DNA from: Phytophthora colocasiae
Taxonomy: Eukaryota > Oomycota > Peronosporomycetes > Peronosporales > Peronosporaceae
DNA length: 64,000 nucleotides
Direction of reading: 5' to 3'
NCBI GenBank assembly: GCA_018806915.1
Contig: JAGKQI010000100.1
Span: 2,356,001 to 2,420,000 of the forward strand
Below are positions 50,609-60,253 of the stretch, piece by piece. Below the pieces are notes generated by a model, which worked only from the letters and a program-made list of their open reading frames with translations, was not told the DNA's origin and ran no database searches. Position 1 is the first letter of the stretch, and each line of letters opens with the position of its first letter. Made by a program: the position numbers and the translations under genes.

Positions 50609-53488
50609 TTATGCTCCCTCGCGAGCGTTCTCCTGGGCGGCGTCTTGCCACGCTTGGTGCACTTGGCCGACCTTGAGCAGATCTTGACGCACGTCCTTCA
50701 CCAGACGCAGACGGCGGTTCTGGTTGAAGCCGTTCGGGCACATCTTGGTCTTGAAGTCGATCAGCGCCTGGTTGAACACCTTAATGCTCGTACATACACC
50801 GTAGGCCTCCAGCATGTTCTGTGTGTTGCGACTGCGTTTGGCCAACGTCCAGACGCTCGCAGGTGGAGACGCCAGCAGCCACGAATCGCACGCGAAGATG
50901 TTGTTGGGGATGAGGTTCTTATAGAACATCCACTTGAGTCCGCGGTCGTCGTCCGACTCGTACGAATGGCAGCCGTGCAGCAGAGGCGGCGCCTCGCCTG
51001 GGATAATCGGCTTGATAGGGTCCTCGCACGGGTTGCCCTTCATGAGGCTCACAAAGCCAGAGTAGTCGTCTGCCTTGTTGCCTAGCGCCAGGTTGTCGAA
51101 CGTCGTGTGCTTCACGTTGTGCTTGGCCGCAGCGAGCGAGTAGCCTAACATCTCGCTCATCCAGTGCTCGCGCTTCATCTGTTCACGCTTAAGCACCGTC
51201 ATATTGCAGTAGTCGTCCATCAGTTTTGTCAGATCCTTGCGCGTAATAGCGTACGGGGGGCCAACGGCGTAATACTCAGACGCATCTATCTTGGACACCT
51301 TCGCGCACTCTGGGCAGATGGACGAGCTGTTCTCGAAAGCTGCCGTGCCCAGGTATTCTGACCAGCGCTGCGCCACAGCCACACCGTCCGCTACCGTGTC
51401 GCTAACGTTATCGCGCGTACCAGCATACACGAAGAAGCGTTTGTACTGCCGCATACCCTCCACGACTTCAGCGTCACGTTCGTAGTTGCCAGAGTCCACA
51501 CCCTTAGCTGTAGTCACACGACCGCCAGTGTTCACTGCGAACGGCCGAATGAACAGGAAGTCCGGGTCCAGAACGACGACGAGCTCCTCACGCACGGGAG
51601 GGTTAGCCGAGTCCAACCAGTCGCGCAGTCCAAATGGCTTGTTGTACGGGGCGTAGTCATCGGGCGTCGACGCCTTCTCTACATCATCGGAGACCTCCTT
51701 GAAAATCGGGAGCGATCGGAAGTCGCGAGTGACGTGAATGCGTAGGTGCGGTGAGGACTTCTGGGTACGACGAAGCAGCTCCTTCACGGCGTCATCTGAG
51801 CAGCCACTCACAATACGCGTGAGCGCGCCGCGCTGACCCACTCGCGCGAAACTCTGAGCAAGAGCCTCGCTCTGCCAATCCTGGTACGGGTCGCAAGACG
51901 TCGTGAACACGAAGTGCAGCTCCTCGCTTCCTTCTTGACCGGGCTTGAGTTCGCTTTGATCGGAAACTCCCTGGGCCTTCTTCCGCTTGTAGTCACCGAA
52001 GTAAACGGATGGATCCTCTTCCATTTCCGTTCCTTGGGCTAATGCCACAGCTGTACTCCACGCCTTCTTCTCGAACTCCATGGGGATACGACGGTTATGG
52101 TTGAAACCAGTAGGGCAGACGCGCGAGCGATAGTTTTCAGACGCGCTGTTGTAGGCCTCCATAGCAAGACACACACTCATAGTGTGACGACGACGCAGGA
52201 TGTTGGGCACACGCTCGTATCCGTTCGTGTGGGTAGCGAGATGCCACAAGTAGCCGGTAGGCTGGTGCATCATCCAGGCATCGCACGAAAAGAAATCCGA
52301 CGGAACATCATTGGCAAAGAAACTCCAGTCCCGGCCGTCAATCCATTGCGGCAGAGTGAAGTTGAGCGCGCGGATGGAGATCGGATATGACGATAGCGCC
52401 AGGTTCTTCCCTTCTGCCAGTTCCTCGCATGGGTTGTGCTTAATATCATCAACAAAATCCCAGTTCTGGTAGCGAGAAGGGTAGTGGTGCACGCTAAGCA
52501 CACCTGATACGCCGATGAGCGACTTCTCGTGGGCGGCGGCAATAGGAACAGCAAGATAGCGCTGCTCGTGCGTGAGTTTGTCCCACAGGTCCACGGCAGT
52601 AGGCAAAATCTCCTGCCACGCGCTCACTTCAGCCACAAAAGGCGCGATGGCGGCATACTCACGCCAGTCATCCAGCAGCAACGCGCGTGAGTTGGTAGGC
52701 AGGATACTCCTCAGTTGTTCGTCAGTCAATGGGAACCGGTTCGGCCAGTACCAAGACGCGTCCTGGCCATAGATGCGAGCGTTAATAACGTCGTTGGCTT
52801 CTGCCATGAGGTTCCACATGTCCAGCTTCTTAGTGAAGATGGCGTCGCTGTCGACTGCCATGACGAAATCATCCGGCGCCAATGCATACCGCTCCTTGAA
52901 CGGTACAGCACGGTTATCACTGAACTCTCCAGCATCAGATCCTAGCATCCATTTAGACAGCACCACAGGGTTCAGCGTCGTCTTGAGCAGCTTCTCACCG
53001 AACGTCGTGTTCACCGCTGACACTTCCGGGTAGTGCCTGGTCTGTACGTTGTGACGCGGATCTTTCTTGCGGATGAACTCCGAGGCCTGCTCCGACGTGC
53101 AACCGTACAGTAATTCAGTGACGTTGCCCTCGTAGCCCGTACGTCGTAGCGTGAAGGCCAGCACCTCGGCGTGCACGAAGTCAATGTCCCGACAGGTGGA
53201 TGTGAACACCAGGTGCTTCACTTGGCGCGTGGCGGAGGCACCTACCAGTGTATCTCCATCGTCTCCAGTTGGCTTATTAGGTGCACCATTGAAGGAGCGC
53301 CAGCCTTTACCCGTAGCTTCGATGGAATTGGTGGAGACTGTAGTCGTGGCGAAAAAGCGAAGGTTAAAGTACATATACAGAGCGAATATCAGTCCCAGCA
53401 CCACGAACACCACATTGCGGACATTCATCTTTGCCCGGTGGTGGCTGGACGCAGGGCGTTTGCCTGAATTCTGCCGTTGCGGGAGCAT
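50609..53488 (-). CDS. Tandem-domain glycosyltransferase (HPAT/SERGT-like), type II membrane protein
   Basis: A single-exon protein of 959 residues from the ATG at 53488. A signal anchor lies at about 22-47 (NVVFVVLGLIFALYMYFNLR). Two related domains follow. Domain 1 (about 90-480) starts HLVFTSTCRDIDFVHAEVLA and has an AVDSDAIF acidic motif. Domain 2 (about 535-930) starts HFVFTTSCDPYQDWQSEALA and has VVLDPDFLFI. Each ends in a QNRR/HNRRIP-type motif (GFNHNRRIP, GFNQNRRL). The pattern fits the peptidyl serine galactosyltransferase and hydroxyproline arabinosyltransferase group of plants and algae. These act in the secretory pathway on extracellular glycoproteins. The exact sugar and acceptor are unknown. 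Confidence 0.75.
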   Translation of the reverse strand: MLPQRQNSGKRPASSHHRAKMNVRNVVFVVLGLIFALYMYFNLRFFATTTVSTNSIEATGKGWRSFNGAPNKPTGDDGDTLVGASATRQVKHLVFTSTCRDIDFVHAEVLAFTLRRTGYEGNVTELLYGCTSEQASEFIRKKDPRHNVQTRHYPEVSAVNTTFGEKLLKTTLNPVVLSKWMLGSDAGEFSDNRAVPFKERYALAPDDFVMAVDSDAIFTKKLDMWNLMAEANDVINARIYGQDASWYWPNRFPLTDEQLRSILPTNSRALLLDDWREYAAIAPFVAEVSAWQEILPTAVDLWDKLTHEQRYLAVPIAAAHEKSLIGVSGVLSVHHYPSRYQNWDFVDDIKHNPCEELAEGKNLALSSYPISIRALNFTLPQWIDGRDWSFFANDVPSDFFSCDAWMMHQPTGYLWHLATHTNGYERVPNILRRRHTMSVCLAMEAYNSASENYRSRVCPTGFNHNRRIPMEFEKKAWSTAVALAQGTEMEEDPSVYFGDYKRKKAQGVSDQSELKPGQEGSEELHFVFTTSCDPYQDWQSEALAQSFARVGQRGALTRIVSGCSDDAVKELLRRTQKSSPHLRIHVTRDFRSLPIFKEVSDDVEKASTPDDYAPYNKPFGLRDWLDSANPPVREELVVVLDPDFLFIRPFAVNTGGRVTTAKGVDSGNYERDAEVVEGMRQYKRFFVYAGTRDNVSDTVADGVAVAQRWSEYLGTAAFENSSSICPECAKVSKIDASEYYAVGPPYAITRKDLTKLMDDYCNMTVLKREQMKREHWMSEMLGYSLAAAKHNVKHTTFDNLALGNKADDYSGFVSLMKGNPCEDPIKPIIPGEAPPLLHGCHSYESDDDRGLKWMFYKNLIPNNIFACDSWLLASPPASVWTLAKRSRNTQNMLEAYGVCTSIKVFNQALIDFKTKMCPNGFNQNRRLRLVKDVRQDLLKVGQVHQAWQDAAQENAREGA

Positions 53489-54073
53489 TTCGGTGGAGAA
53501 TTAAACTCTGGATCTTCTCAAAATCAGAATTCTCAACGGGATGTAGCGATGCGAGCAGGTCGAGAACGGAGACGCAACTGGAACGAGACGAAGCGCAAGA
53601 CAGAGACGCACGTCACGAGAACAGCAGCTAGGAAGATGAGGAGTTGGGGACAGCGGGAGGGGCCTGCGACGAGGACGTCGTGCTCTTGTCGGCTGGGGAA
53701 GTTCGAGTGAGCTGTTCGCAAGTGATTGCGGAGGATTATTCGCCGAAATCGACGAGGCTGCAGCCAATCACAGACATCTGAGTATCGACTACGCGTACAG
53801 TCTGAAACAAAGACTGTACGCGTAGTCGACACTTACACTGAACATAAATCCGACCCGATCGGATGTCATGTACGCAGTGTCTGATTTTACCTATCTACAT
53901 TATGGATGAAGGTGTCACCCCAATGTATCTAATCTGTGCGAATAGTCTAATAGATTTCCCATACTGGCACAGAAATACGTTGTTGGTCGTCAATTGAGCA
54001 GGTCGCGTGGTCGTAAATGGCGGCCTAAAAGTTTGCGCAGGACTCGTCCTCGTACGCACTTCAACCGTTTGTC
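53489..54073. promoter_or_regulatory. Divergent promoter region with CCAAT box
   Basis: 585 bases between the starts of the glycosyltransferase (minus) and the START-FYVE gene (plus). A CCAAT box lies at 53764-53768 (CAGCCAATCAC). The perfect hairpin at 53785-53829 follows 17 bases later. Small open frames here are not supported. Confidence 0.35.
53785..53829. repeat. Perfect 19-bp inverted repeat (hairpin) with 7-base loop
   Basis: TCGACTACGCGTACAGTCT (53785-53803), loop GAAACAA, then the exact complement (53811-53829). It stands alone in the divergent promoter and has no flanking duplication that I can see. Confidence 0.85.
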
Positions 54074-55981
54074 ATGCGGCTGCCGCTGCCTGTAGATTTC
54101 TTCGCGCCCGTGCGGCTCTCACCAGCAGAATCGCACGACTTGCAGCTTGTGGAGAAGCATTTCTTGACCTCGTACTTGTCCAGTTATGACGCACAGGCTT
54201 CGACCGGCTGGAAACTCGTGGGCCAACGCGCCGGCGTGCGGATCTTCAGTCAGCGGCCGAAGAAGAAGAAGACGAAGCGGCCACGTAGCGGCCAATCTGA
54301 GTCTGAACGGGAAAGCACAGCAGTTGGACGCGACCTGCCGGCGCTGCGCCTTGTCGGCAGCGTCGACGGGACGTTGGAAGACGTTCTGTACGGCTCCATG
54401 TGGAGATCCGGTCGGGAACGCACCGCTAGAGCACACTTTACCGGTGACGGAGTGGCAGACGGCGCGGTGCTCTGCTCAGTGGAGAGTCCGTCGGGCGCCG
54501 ACCCGTTCCGGTCGCTGAGTGTCAAGTGGGCGCTGAAACGCGCGCCGCACGGCGGTTTGGTCGTCAAAGACCGGGACTTCTGCTACTTGTCTGGCTCAGG
54601 TGTTGTGTACTCGCCCAGGACGGGCGTGAAGCTAGGTTACAGATTGCGACACTCTATCACGTTCCCGTCCTGTCCGCCGTTCCAGAACCACTCGGTAGTG
54701 AGAGGACAGATCTTCTTGTGCTCGTTCTTCCGTCAGCTACGCAATGGACGGGTGGAGGTGTTTCATGAGGGGAAATATGATGTGGGAGGAGGTAATGGAG
54801 CTATCAAACTGGGACTCCCGAAGTCAATTGCGGAGAAGAGTATCGTCGAGACGCTGTTGAGTCTGGAGAACGTTCGGACGTGCGCACTGGCCAAGAAATT
54901 GGCTCGAGCAGTGGAAGACACCGAGGCAGAACGTGCTGTTGCCTCGCTGTCATCGAGCTCAGTACAGGAGTCGCTGGATGGGGAGAGGCGCTGTGGAATG
55001 TGTCTACGTCGTCTGGGAAGCGTGCTGAAACGGCGATGTGCTGCGTGTCGCCATTGGACCTGTGCTCAGTGCAGTGTTCGGCAGGAAACAGTGCCGTCCG
55101 CCAGAATCCCATGGGTCAACGGACCTGTATCGCCCCGCTGTTTTTGCAAGGCTTGTGTGGCTAAGGTGCTGCATGAAGACGCGTCTCATTTCGCCTCTAA
55201 AGATGCTGTTGGAGATGACTACGAGGTGAAAAGTGGACGCTGGGGGCATGATGATATCCCAGAAGAAGACGAAGGCGAGGCTGAGGAATCCCCTGTACCA
55301 AGTCGCCGTCACTCGATGGTTCTGTTCTCTGGGGGAACGCATCACGCTGAGTCGATGGATTTGTCTCGACAGCATCGACTGATGACGGCTCCGAGCAGCA
55401 CAGAGTTTGGCTCTCGTACATCGGTATCGCGTCTATCTGCCAAGCAGATTTCAGTGGACAGCGACGCTGTGAATACTGTCAACAGTTCTCCACCTGATAA
55501 TCGGCGACGACGCAGTGCCACGTTGTCTGCTGCTGCAGTCCCGGCCGTTGGCGACGGATATCAAGACAGAACTCGGCCGGTACGACGACTCAGTATGAAC
55601 GCGCCTGATATCCTGCTACGAAGTGATGTGGGCCGGCGCAACTGGGCGTCCTCGACTTCAGCTCTGTCACTTCAGTCCCCCCATCGCCATATCGACGGCT
55701 CACCGATTGTAAATATCAATCGCCGCCGACGTTCTGAAAGTGTTTCACCGTCTGTACACCGTGTCAGCTTCGGTAGCAACTGCAGTTCTGGTGGGAAGAG
55801 CGACGAGGTCCGCGTGCGTATTGTCACGCCCAAGCGCAGTCAACCTGCAGCCGCCTACACCCCGTACTTTGGGGTGTCATCAAGAAGAGCATCAATGGAT
55901 CACGGTCCTCCATCTATTCGAACCGTCCACAACCAGTTCTTTCGCGACTTGTACAGCAATCAGAATCCTGCGCGACGATAA
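54074..55981 (+). CDS. START plus FYVE-type zinc finger protein (long form)
   Basis: A single-exon protein of 635 residues. Residues about 30-270 form a START-like domain split by a Lys/Arg-rich insert (KKKKTKRPR). Residues about 307-365 have FYVE-like CxxC pairs (CGMC, CAAC, CAQC, CKAC). The last 250 residues are Ser/Arg-rich and look disordered, with several RRxS sites that could be phosphorylated. It is more distant from the copies at 38698 and 43255 than they are from each other. Expected role: lipid sensing or transfer at endosomal membranes, inferred from domains only. Confidence 0.75.
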   Translation: MRLPLPVDFFAPVRLSPAESHDLQLVEKHFLTSYLSSYDAQASTGWKLVGQRAGVRIFSQRPKKKKTKRPRSGQSESERESTAVGRDLPALRLVGSVDGTLEDVLYGSMWRSGRERTARAHFTGDGVADGAVLCSVESPSGADPFRSLSVKWALKRAPHGGLVVKDRDFCYLSGSGVVYSPRTGVKLGYRLRHSITFPSCPPFQNHSVVRGQIFLCSFFRQLRNGRVEVFHEGKYDVGGGNGAIKLGLPKSIAEKSIVETLLSLENVRTCALAKKLARAVEDTEAERAVASLSSSSVQESLDGERRCGMCLRRLGSVLKRRCAACRHWTCAQCSVRQETVPSARIPWVNGPVSPRCFCKACVAKVLHEDASHFASKDAVGDDYEVKSGRWGHDDIPEEDEGEAEESPVPSRRHSMVLFSGGTHHAESMDLSRQHRLMTAPSSTEFGSRTSVSRLSAKQISVDSDAVNTVNSSPPDNRRRRSATLSAAAVPAVGDGYQDRTRPVRRLSMNAPDILLRSDVGRRNWASSTSALSLQSPHRHIDGSPIVNINRRRRSESVSPSVHRVSFGSNCSSGGKSDEVRVRIVTPKRSQPAAAYTPYFGVSSRRASMDHGPPSIRTVHNQFFRDLYSNQNPARR

Positions 55982-56625
55982 AGTGTTGGATCTGACTCAA
56001 TTCTTTAAAATCGATTCGAAGTGCACGTAAGTAAAAAAAAAAATTGGCAACATCTAGTTCATGACGCTGAGAGAAACACAACAGTGAAAGGTATCGGTTA
56101 AACCGCTGGCACATCACAGTTTCGTGACGTGCTTGCTTCAGTTTCGAGGTAAGTCGCGAAAGACACCACTAACAGCGGGACGACAACGGTTTTTATCTAC
56201 ACATTGTAGAGCTAATTACCACATTACTCACCTCGAGGAACAGCTCAGCTCCGTTCGCGCCGTCATTACTCACCTCGAGGAACAGCTCAGCTCGACAATC
56301 AGAAGCATCTGCAGAACTTTCAACATGTACATCAGCGAAGCCTCAATACGATAGAAGTTAACGCCTGTAACGGTCCAGCGATGTGATTGGTTGAGCACTT
56401 CAACTTGAAATCCGTTATCAGACCCCGCCTGTCCCGAGAGACAATCAAAACGACCGAAGCCTGTCGTTAAGACCCGCGAGCTATCGCCAGCGCTTCTGGT
56501 TGTGAGCGTGTGCTCGTTCCTCTCGTGCTGGAGCAATTGTGTGTTCATTCTGGAATATCCTTCGTCCAAGCGACTCACCTCTTCCACCTACTCACCCTTC
56601 GGGTACCTTTCAACTCTCCACCACC
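55982..56625. other. Spacer and promoter of elicitin-like gene 1
   Basis: It holds a 30-bp direct repeat (56222-56251 and 56264-56293), an inverted CCAAT box (GATTGG, 56385-56390) and an initiator-like TTCATTCTGGAA (56544-56555), about 75 bases before the ATG. No further gene. Confidence 0.4.
56222..56293 (+). repeat. 30-bp direct repeat, two copies
   Basis: CATTACTCACCTCGAGGAAC and ten further bases occur at 56222-56251 and again at 56264-56293, 12 bases apart, with no mismatch seen. Confidence 0.85.
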
Positions 56626-57246
56626 ATGAAGACCGCCACGTTCCTCCTCTTCGCCACTATTGGCATGGTCACTGCCGCTCAGAATGAGACTCAGTCGTGT
56701 GATATGGGCGCCATTGAAGGCAGTTTGCTTCCGAACGGCACTCAGTGGCATGATAGCTGTGCCGCTGCTACAGGTGTGGACGTGTTCCACATGGACACGT
56801 TCCCGACGAAGGAGGAGGCCAAGAGCGTCCAGCAATCACGCGACTGCGTCAACTACCTGAACCAGATCAACCAGCAAGCCAACTCGAATCTGCAGTGTGA
56901 GATGACGGTGGGTGACCAAAGTATCAACCTCGGAGACCTGCTCACGGACCTGCTCAAGGGCCAATCGAGCAACAAGACGAAGGTGGCCGTGGTCGGCTCC
57001 GACAGCATGTCTGGTAGTGTTTCTCTATCTGCCAGCGACTCGGGAAGCGAATCAACGTCCGCCAGCGAATCCGCATCAGGCAGTGAGAGTGAAAGCGCTT
57101 CGGGATCGGAAGAGATCAGCAGCGGGTCCGCCGAAGGACAGGGCAGCGACAGCAAGAGCGCTTCGAAGAGTGCGGGCGTTGCAGTCACTGCTACGTTTTC
57201 CGTCATTGCAGCTGCAGCGACCACCGTACTCGCTTTTGCGCTTTAG
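56626..57246 (+). CDS. Elicitin-like, GPI-anchored protein (gene 1)
   Basis: A 206-residue protein from the ATG at 56626. The signal peptide (MKTATFLLFATIGMVTAA) ends near residue 18. The elicitin-like domain follows (about 24-110), with Cys in SCDMG, SCAAAT, DCVNYLNQI and QCEMTV. Classic elicitins have six Cys; here the pair equivalent to Cys51-Cys95 is missing and the other four are kept. A long Ser/Gly/Glu-rich stalk (about 125-185) and a hydrophobic tail (VIAAAATTVLAFAL) indicate a GPI-anchored surface protein. Elicitin-like proteins bind sterols or lipids, needed because Phytophthora cannot make sterols. It is paralogous to the gene at 58622. Confidence 0.82.
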   Translation: MKTATFLLFATIGMVTAAQNETQSCDMGAIEGSLLPNGTQWHDSCAAATGVDVFHMDTFPTKEEAKSVQQSRDCVNYLNQINQQANSNLQCEMTVGDQSINLGDLLTDLLKGQSSNKTKVAVVGSDSMSGSVSLSASDSGSESTSASESASGSESESASGSEEISSGSAEGQGSDSKSASKSAGVAVTATFSVIAAAATTVLAFAL

Positions 57247-57665
57247 ACTACACCTGCCTACTACTTCACAGTGTAGTTTACCACTCAACGTCAGTGACTG
57301 CTTTAGTACTGCCAAATAGAATTTTGAACGTTGATGACAGACATCTTTTACATCGAATTGTATTCGTTGAGGTCGAGTATGGTTACTTTTACGGTGAACT
57401 GGGTAGCATCAGCATCTGCAAGATGTATCGCCACGCCCTGAGCCTCACACTATCCTACCGCTGACAAAGGAAGTTGCCCACTTTAAGTGCTCAAATTGTG
57501 GAGATTACCGCATCGCTCATGTCCTAACCGAACTTTTGTCGTAAGCGAACGTGAATATTCGCCAATCACATACAACGAAATTTGCATATGGCGTTGCATC
57601 CTGCCCGCACTAAAATGCTATACCAGACAACTAAAACGTAGTTCACTTCATTTCAAATTTCGACA

Positions 57666-57945
57666 ATGGGACGGCAGTGCACCACCGGAGCAGGACGAAA
57701 GTCGAAACACTACAAGCGCATTTCATTTGGGCGGGTTCTGTGGAAGAAACTAAGCAAACTGCAGGTGCACCATCGTTGCCAAATTTACGGCAACTCAACG
57801 GCGTGGTGGAATAGCAAGATCTCACTGAAGTTCTTGAAGTTTCATTTCGCTGAACGGACAAACTTTGGTGAGAAGCTACTACTTCTGTGGGACGATTTCT
57901 CTGGTCACTGGACGCAAGAGGTCATTTCCTACGCAGAATCCGAGC
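57666..57945 (+). pseudogene. Pogo-type DDE transposase fragment
   Basis: The reading STAWWNSKISLKFLKFHFAE, then NFGEKLLLLWDDFSGHWTQE, matches the part of pogo-like transposases around the second catalytic Asp (LLWDDFS.H). The N-terminal DNA-binding part and the last catalytic region are absent. A 122-codon ATG frame runs through it into the tRNA-like segment, but this is not a real protein. Confidence 0.6.
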
Positions 57946-57947
57946 TT

Positions 57948-58011
57948 GGACACGTAGCTCAAGCACCGCGGTTTGTGCGGATGGACACGGGTTCGATTCC
58001 CGTCGTGTCCA
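57948..58011 (+). ncRNA. tRNA-like sequence lacking a full D arm (pseudo-tRNA)
   Basis: The 7-bp acceptor stem (GGACACG with CGTGTCC) and T arm (ACGGG, loop TTCGATT, CCCGT) are perfect. The B box GGTTCGATTCC is intact and T-rich sequence follows at once (ATATTTTTTTT). Only 32 bases lie between acceptor and T arm, so most of the D arm and part of the anticodon arm are missing and no standard anticodon loop forms. It may be a decayed tRNA or the head of a tRNA-derived retroelement. Confidence 0.6.
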
Positions 58012-58121
58012 TATTTTTTTGGTTTAAAATGTAGTATTTTAATGCTAATTATAACCTGCTGTATCAGTACACTACCCTTTTCACTGCATACTGCCGTTCG
58101 GTTAGGACATGAGCGATGCGG

Positions 58122-58621
58122 TATCCATGAAGAAGCGGTGACATCGCCAGACGGTGCCACACTGCAACAGCAACGTCATGCTTGGATAAGAACTCGGGAC
58201 AGCAACTCCTTTGTTGGTCCATTGAGATCAAGGCAAAAGCCGTTCAATCTGAATGAAAAGCATTCATAGCTTCACACACGTTGACCATGAAGCGGTGCAA
58301 AGTTCAAGGCGTACGACTCGAAGCAAGTCAATTGCACCCACACGAAAGAAACCATTCGAATAGGTTCGAAGTTTTGGTTACTCTGATTGGCTACAATTTT
58401 GAAGAACCCATTTCGCTAATAGAGAGACGCACAGCCTATACCTGCAGTGCCACGAGCACATACCAAATGGTTCACCGGATGGAGTGACGTCCTCCCGCTG
58501 CCTTTGCATTGTATGGCAGAGACAATCGACGATCGCCCCCGCTCTCCAGTTATTCTTCACTTGCCAATTTCCAAGCTTTCGACTACCTGTCAACACTCTC
58601 AACACCCAACTACCTTTCAAG
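58122..58621. other. Promoter of elicitin-like gene 2
   Basis: An inverted CCAAT box (GATTGG, 58385-58390) and an initiator-like TTATTCTTCACTTG (58550-58563) about 60 bases before the ATG. No gene. Confidence 0.4.
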
Positions 58622-59173
58622 ATGAAGACTGCCTTTGTGTCCGCTGCTGCTCTGGTCGCTGCTGCCGCTTATTCGAACGCTGCTGACTGTGATATGAGCA
58701 AGATTGAAAGTATGCTGTACCCGAACGCCACCAAGGGTTTGGCCGATTGTGAGAATGCTACAGGCATCGACATCTTCTCTGTGAGTCAATTCCCCACTAC
58801 GGAACAAGTCACCCAACTCTCGCAAAACGTCGACTGCGCCGACTACCTCAACCAGATCAACCAGGTCGCCAACTCTGAGATCCAGTGCAATGTCACCATT
58901 GAAGGCATCCCCATCAACTTAGGAACGCTCATCGCAGATTTCCTTACAGGCAAAACAGGCAACGAGTCCGACTCGGGCAGCGGCTCTATTGAGATCCCTA
59001 GTGATAGCGCCTCTGGGTCGGTCGCTTCGGGATCGGCCAACCTCGACAGCTCCGCCTCTAGCGACGCTTCAGCTTCGTCCAAGTCAACTGGCAGCAGTGA
59101 CGCATCCAGTGTGCAAGCTCTCTCGCTCGTCGCCTATGGTGTTGCGGCCGTGGTTGCCATGGCACTACAATAA
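58622..59173 (+). CDS. Elicitin-like, GPI-anchored protein (gene 2)
   Basis: A 183-residue protein from the ATG at 58622. The signal peptide (MKTAFVSAAALVAAAAYSNA) ends near residue 20. The elicitin-like domain has Cys in DCDMS, DCENAT, DCADYLNQI and QCNVT, the same four-Cys set as gene 1. A Ser/Gly-rich stalk and hydrophobic tail (SLVAYGVAAVVAMALQ) indicate GPI anchoring. The shared motif CxxYLNQINQ and gene order show that the two genes are tandem duplicates, now split by a pogo-like element. The role is probably sterol or lipid binding at the cell surface. Confidence 0.82.
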   Translation: MKTAFVSAAALVAAAAYSNAADCDMSKIESMLYPNATKGLADCENATGIDIFSVSQFPTTEQVTQLSQNVDCADYLNQINQVANSEIQCNVTIEGIPINLGTLIADFLTGKTGNESDSGSGSIEIPSDSASGSVASGSANLDSSASSDASASSKSTGSSDASSVQALSLVAYGVAAVVAMALQ

Positions 59174-59324
59174 GGTGGAAGTGATGCGAGGATGATAGAG
59201 TTAACGTAGTGGCTTTGAGCTACCCTCAAAGCATTTTTTTTCTTCTTTTGCAATGACAAAGTTTTGTTTTACTGGTAAACTCGTGTGCCGTTTGTACAGC
59301 CTTTTAGATGTCCTACGTGTAGCT

Positions 59325-59725
59325 TCAACTAGCTCGTCGCACTTTCCTATCATCGAAGTCGTCCTCGTACTTCTTCCGGCGTGCACGAAAGGCGCGACCG
59401 CGTTCGCTGTTGGTTTTGGATCGTTTCACGACGACGACGCAGCCGTCCGAGTCGAGTTCCTGCTCCTCCTCCGGCTGTTGATTCCCAATCAGCCGGTTCC
59501 GAGCACTGACGGTCGGCGTGTCAGAACTCTTGAGTCCGCGCATCATAACATCCCAAAGTTGAGGACGTGGTTGACCGCCCACACGGAATCGGGCACCTGG
59601 CGCCAAACGTTCCAATTCGCTCTCAAGTTGCAGGACACGCGCGGCATTTGACTGCAATCGGTCGTCGGGCGGCAGGTCTGGACGGAACGCGATGGAACTT
59701 CGGCGCAGAGGAGACGTTCCTGGGT
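59325..59725 (-). pseudogene. Truncated bZIP-like gene (basic region without zipper)
   Basis: The minus strand is open from a 3' splice-like CACCCAG at about 59726 to the stop at 59325. It reads SSIAFRPDLPPDDRLQSNAA, VLQLESELERLA, and finally KTNSERGRAFRARRKKYEDD. The last part is a good bZIP basic region, with Asn and Arg separated by seven residues. It ends 13 residues later with a stop, where the leucine zipper should start. No ATG lies in the frame, so a first exon is missing or lost. It could be a 3'-truncated pseudogene or an odd small protein. Confidence 0.4.
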
Positions 59726-60253
59726 GACGGCGTTATGCCAAATCGTCCTTCGCCTGGAAAGCGTTTCGAATCCTTTAAAAATATGTGTTTATAGAAGTAT
59801 TAGACTAGACAGGTCAACGATGTATAGAAATGAGAAAGTCTGAAGAATGTAGTGCAGTGAAGCTGGTGGATGTAGGTACATATTGAATTAAACAAGTAGC
59901 GGTGTATGCAGGTATCAGTTCTGGCGTTGGACCGTTCTTTGTCGCCTCCGTTTTAAACGTCCTTTGAACAGCCAATCAATCGGCGAGATCTTTTCCCAGC
60001 CGGTCGTCATGGCTTCAAATTCTACAGTACGTTTGCTACTCGATGCCCTGTTGCGTTTTGCCACAACGTCTGCACCATTGCATTTGCGTCGGTGGCCAAT
60101 GAAGAAGAAAATCTTCGCACGAACTCTTTATGCTGTGTGCATGCACCCTCCAACCGCACGCCGTTCCCACCTTGAAGTCGTCGGCACCGTTCGTAAGGCG
60201 TGGGATCTGTACCGTACTTCCAGTCAATACCTTCACACGTGCCCGTCGCCTGG

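Larger units (their letters stand above)
57508..58121 (+). mobile_element. Pogo-like, TA-flanked element with tRNA-like insert
   Basis: A 614-bp element with perfect 26-bp inverted ends (57508-57533 and 58096-58121), starting CCGCATCGCTCATGTCC and flanked by TA at 57506-57507 and 58122-58123. Inside, about 57740-57945 encodes part of a DDE-type pogo transposase (LLLLWDDFSGHWTQEVISYA). It breaks off at a tRNA-like sequence (57948-58011). It is non-autonomous and sits between two tandem elicitin-like genes. Confidence 0.75.

Noticed and set aside
57948..58011. Functional tRNA gene
   Set aside because: Only 64 bases long; the D arm is largely missing and no normal anticodon loop can form.
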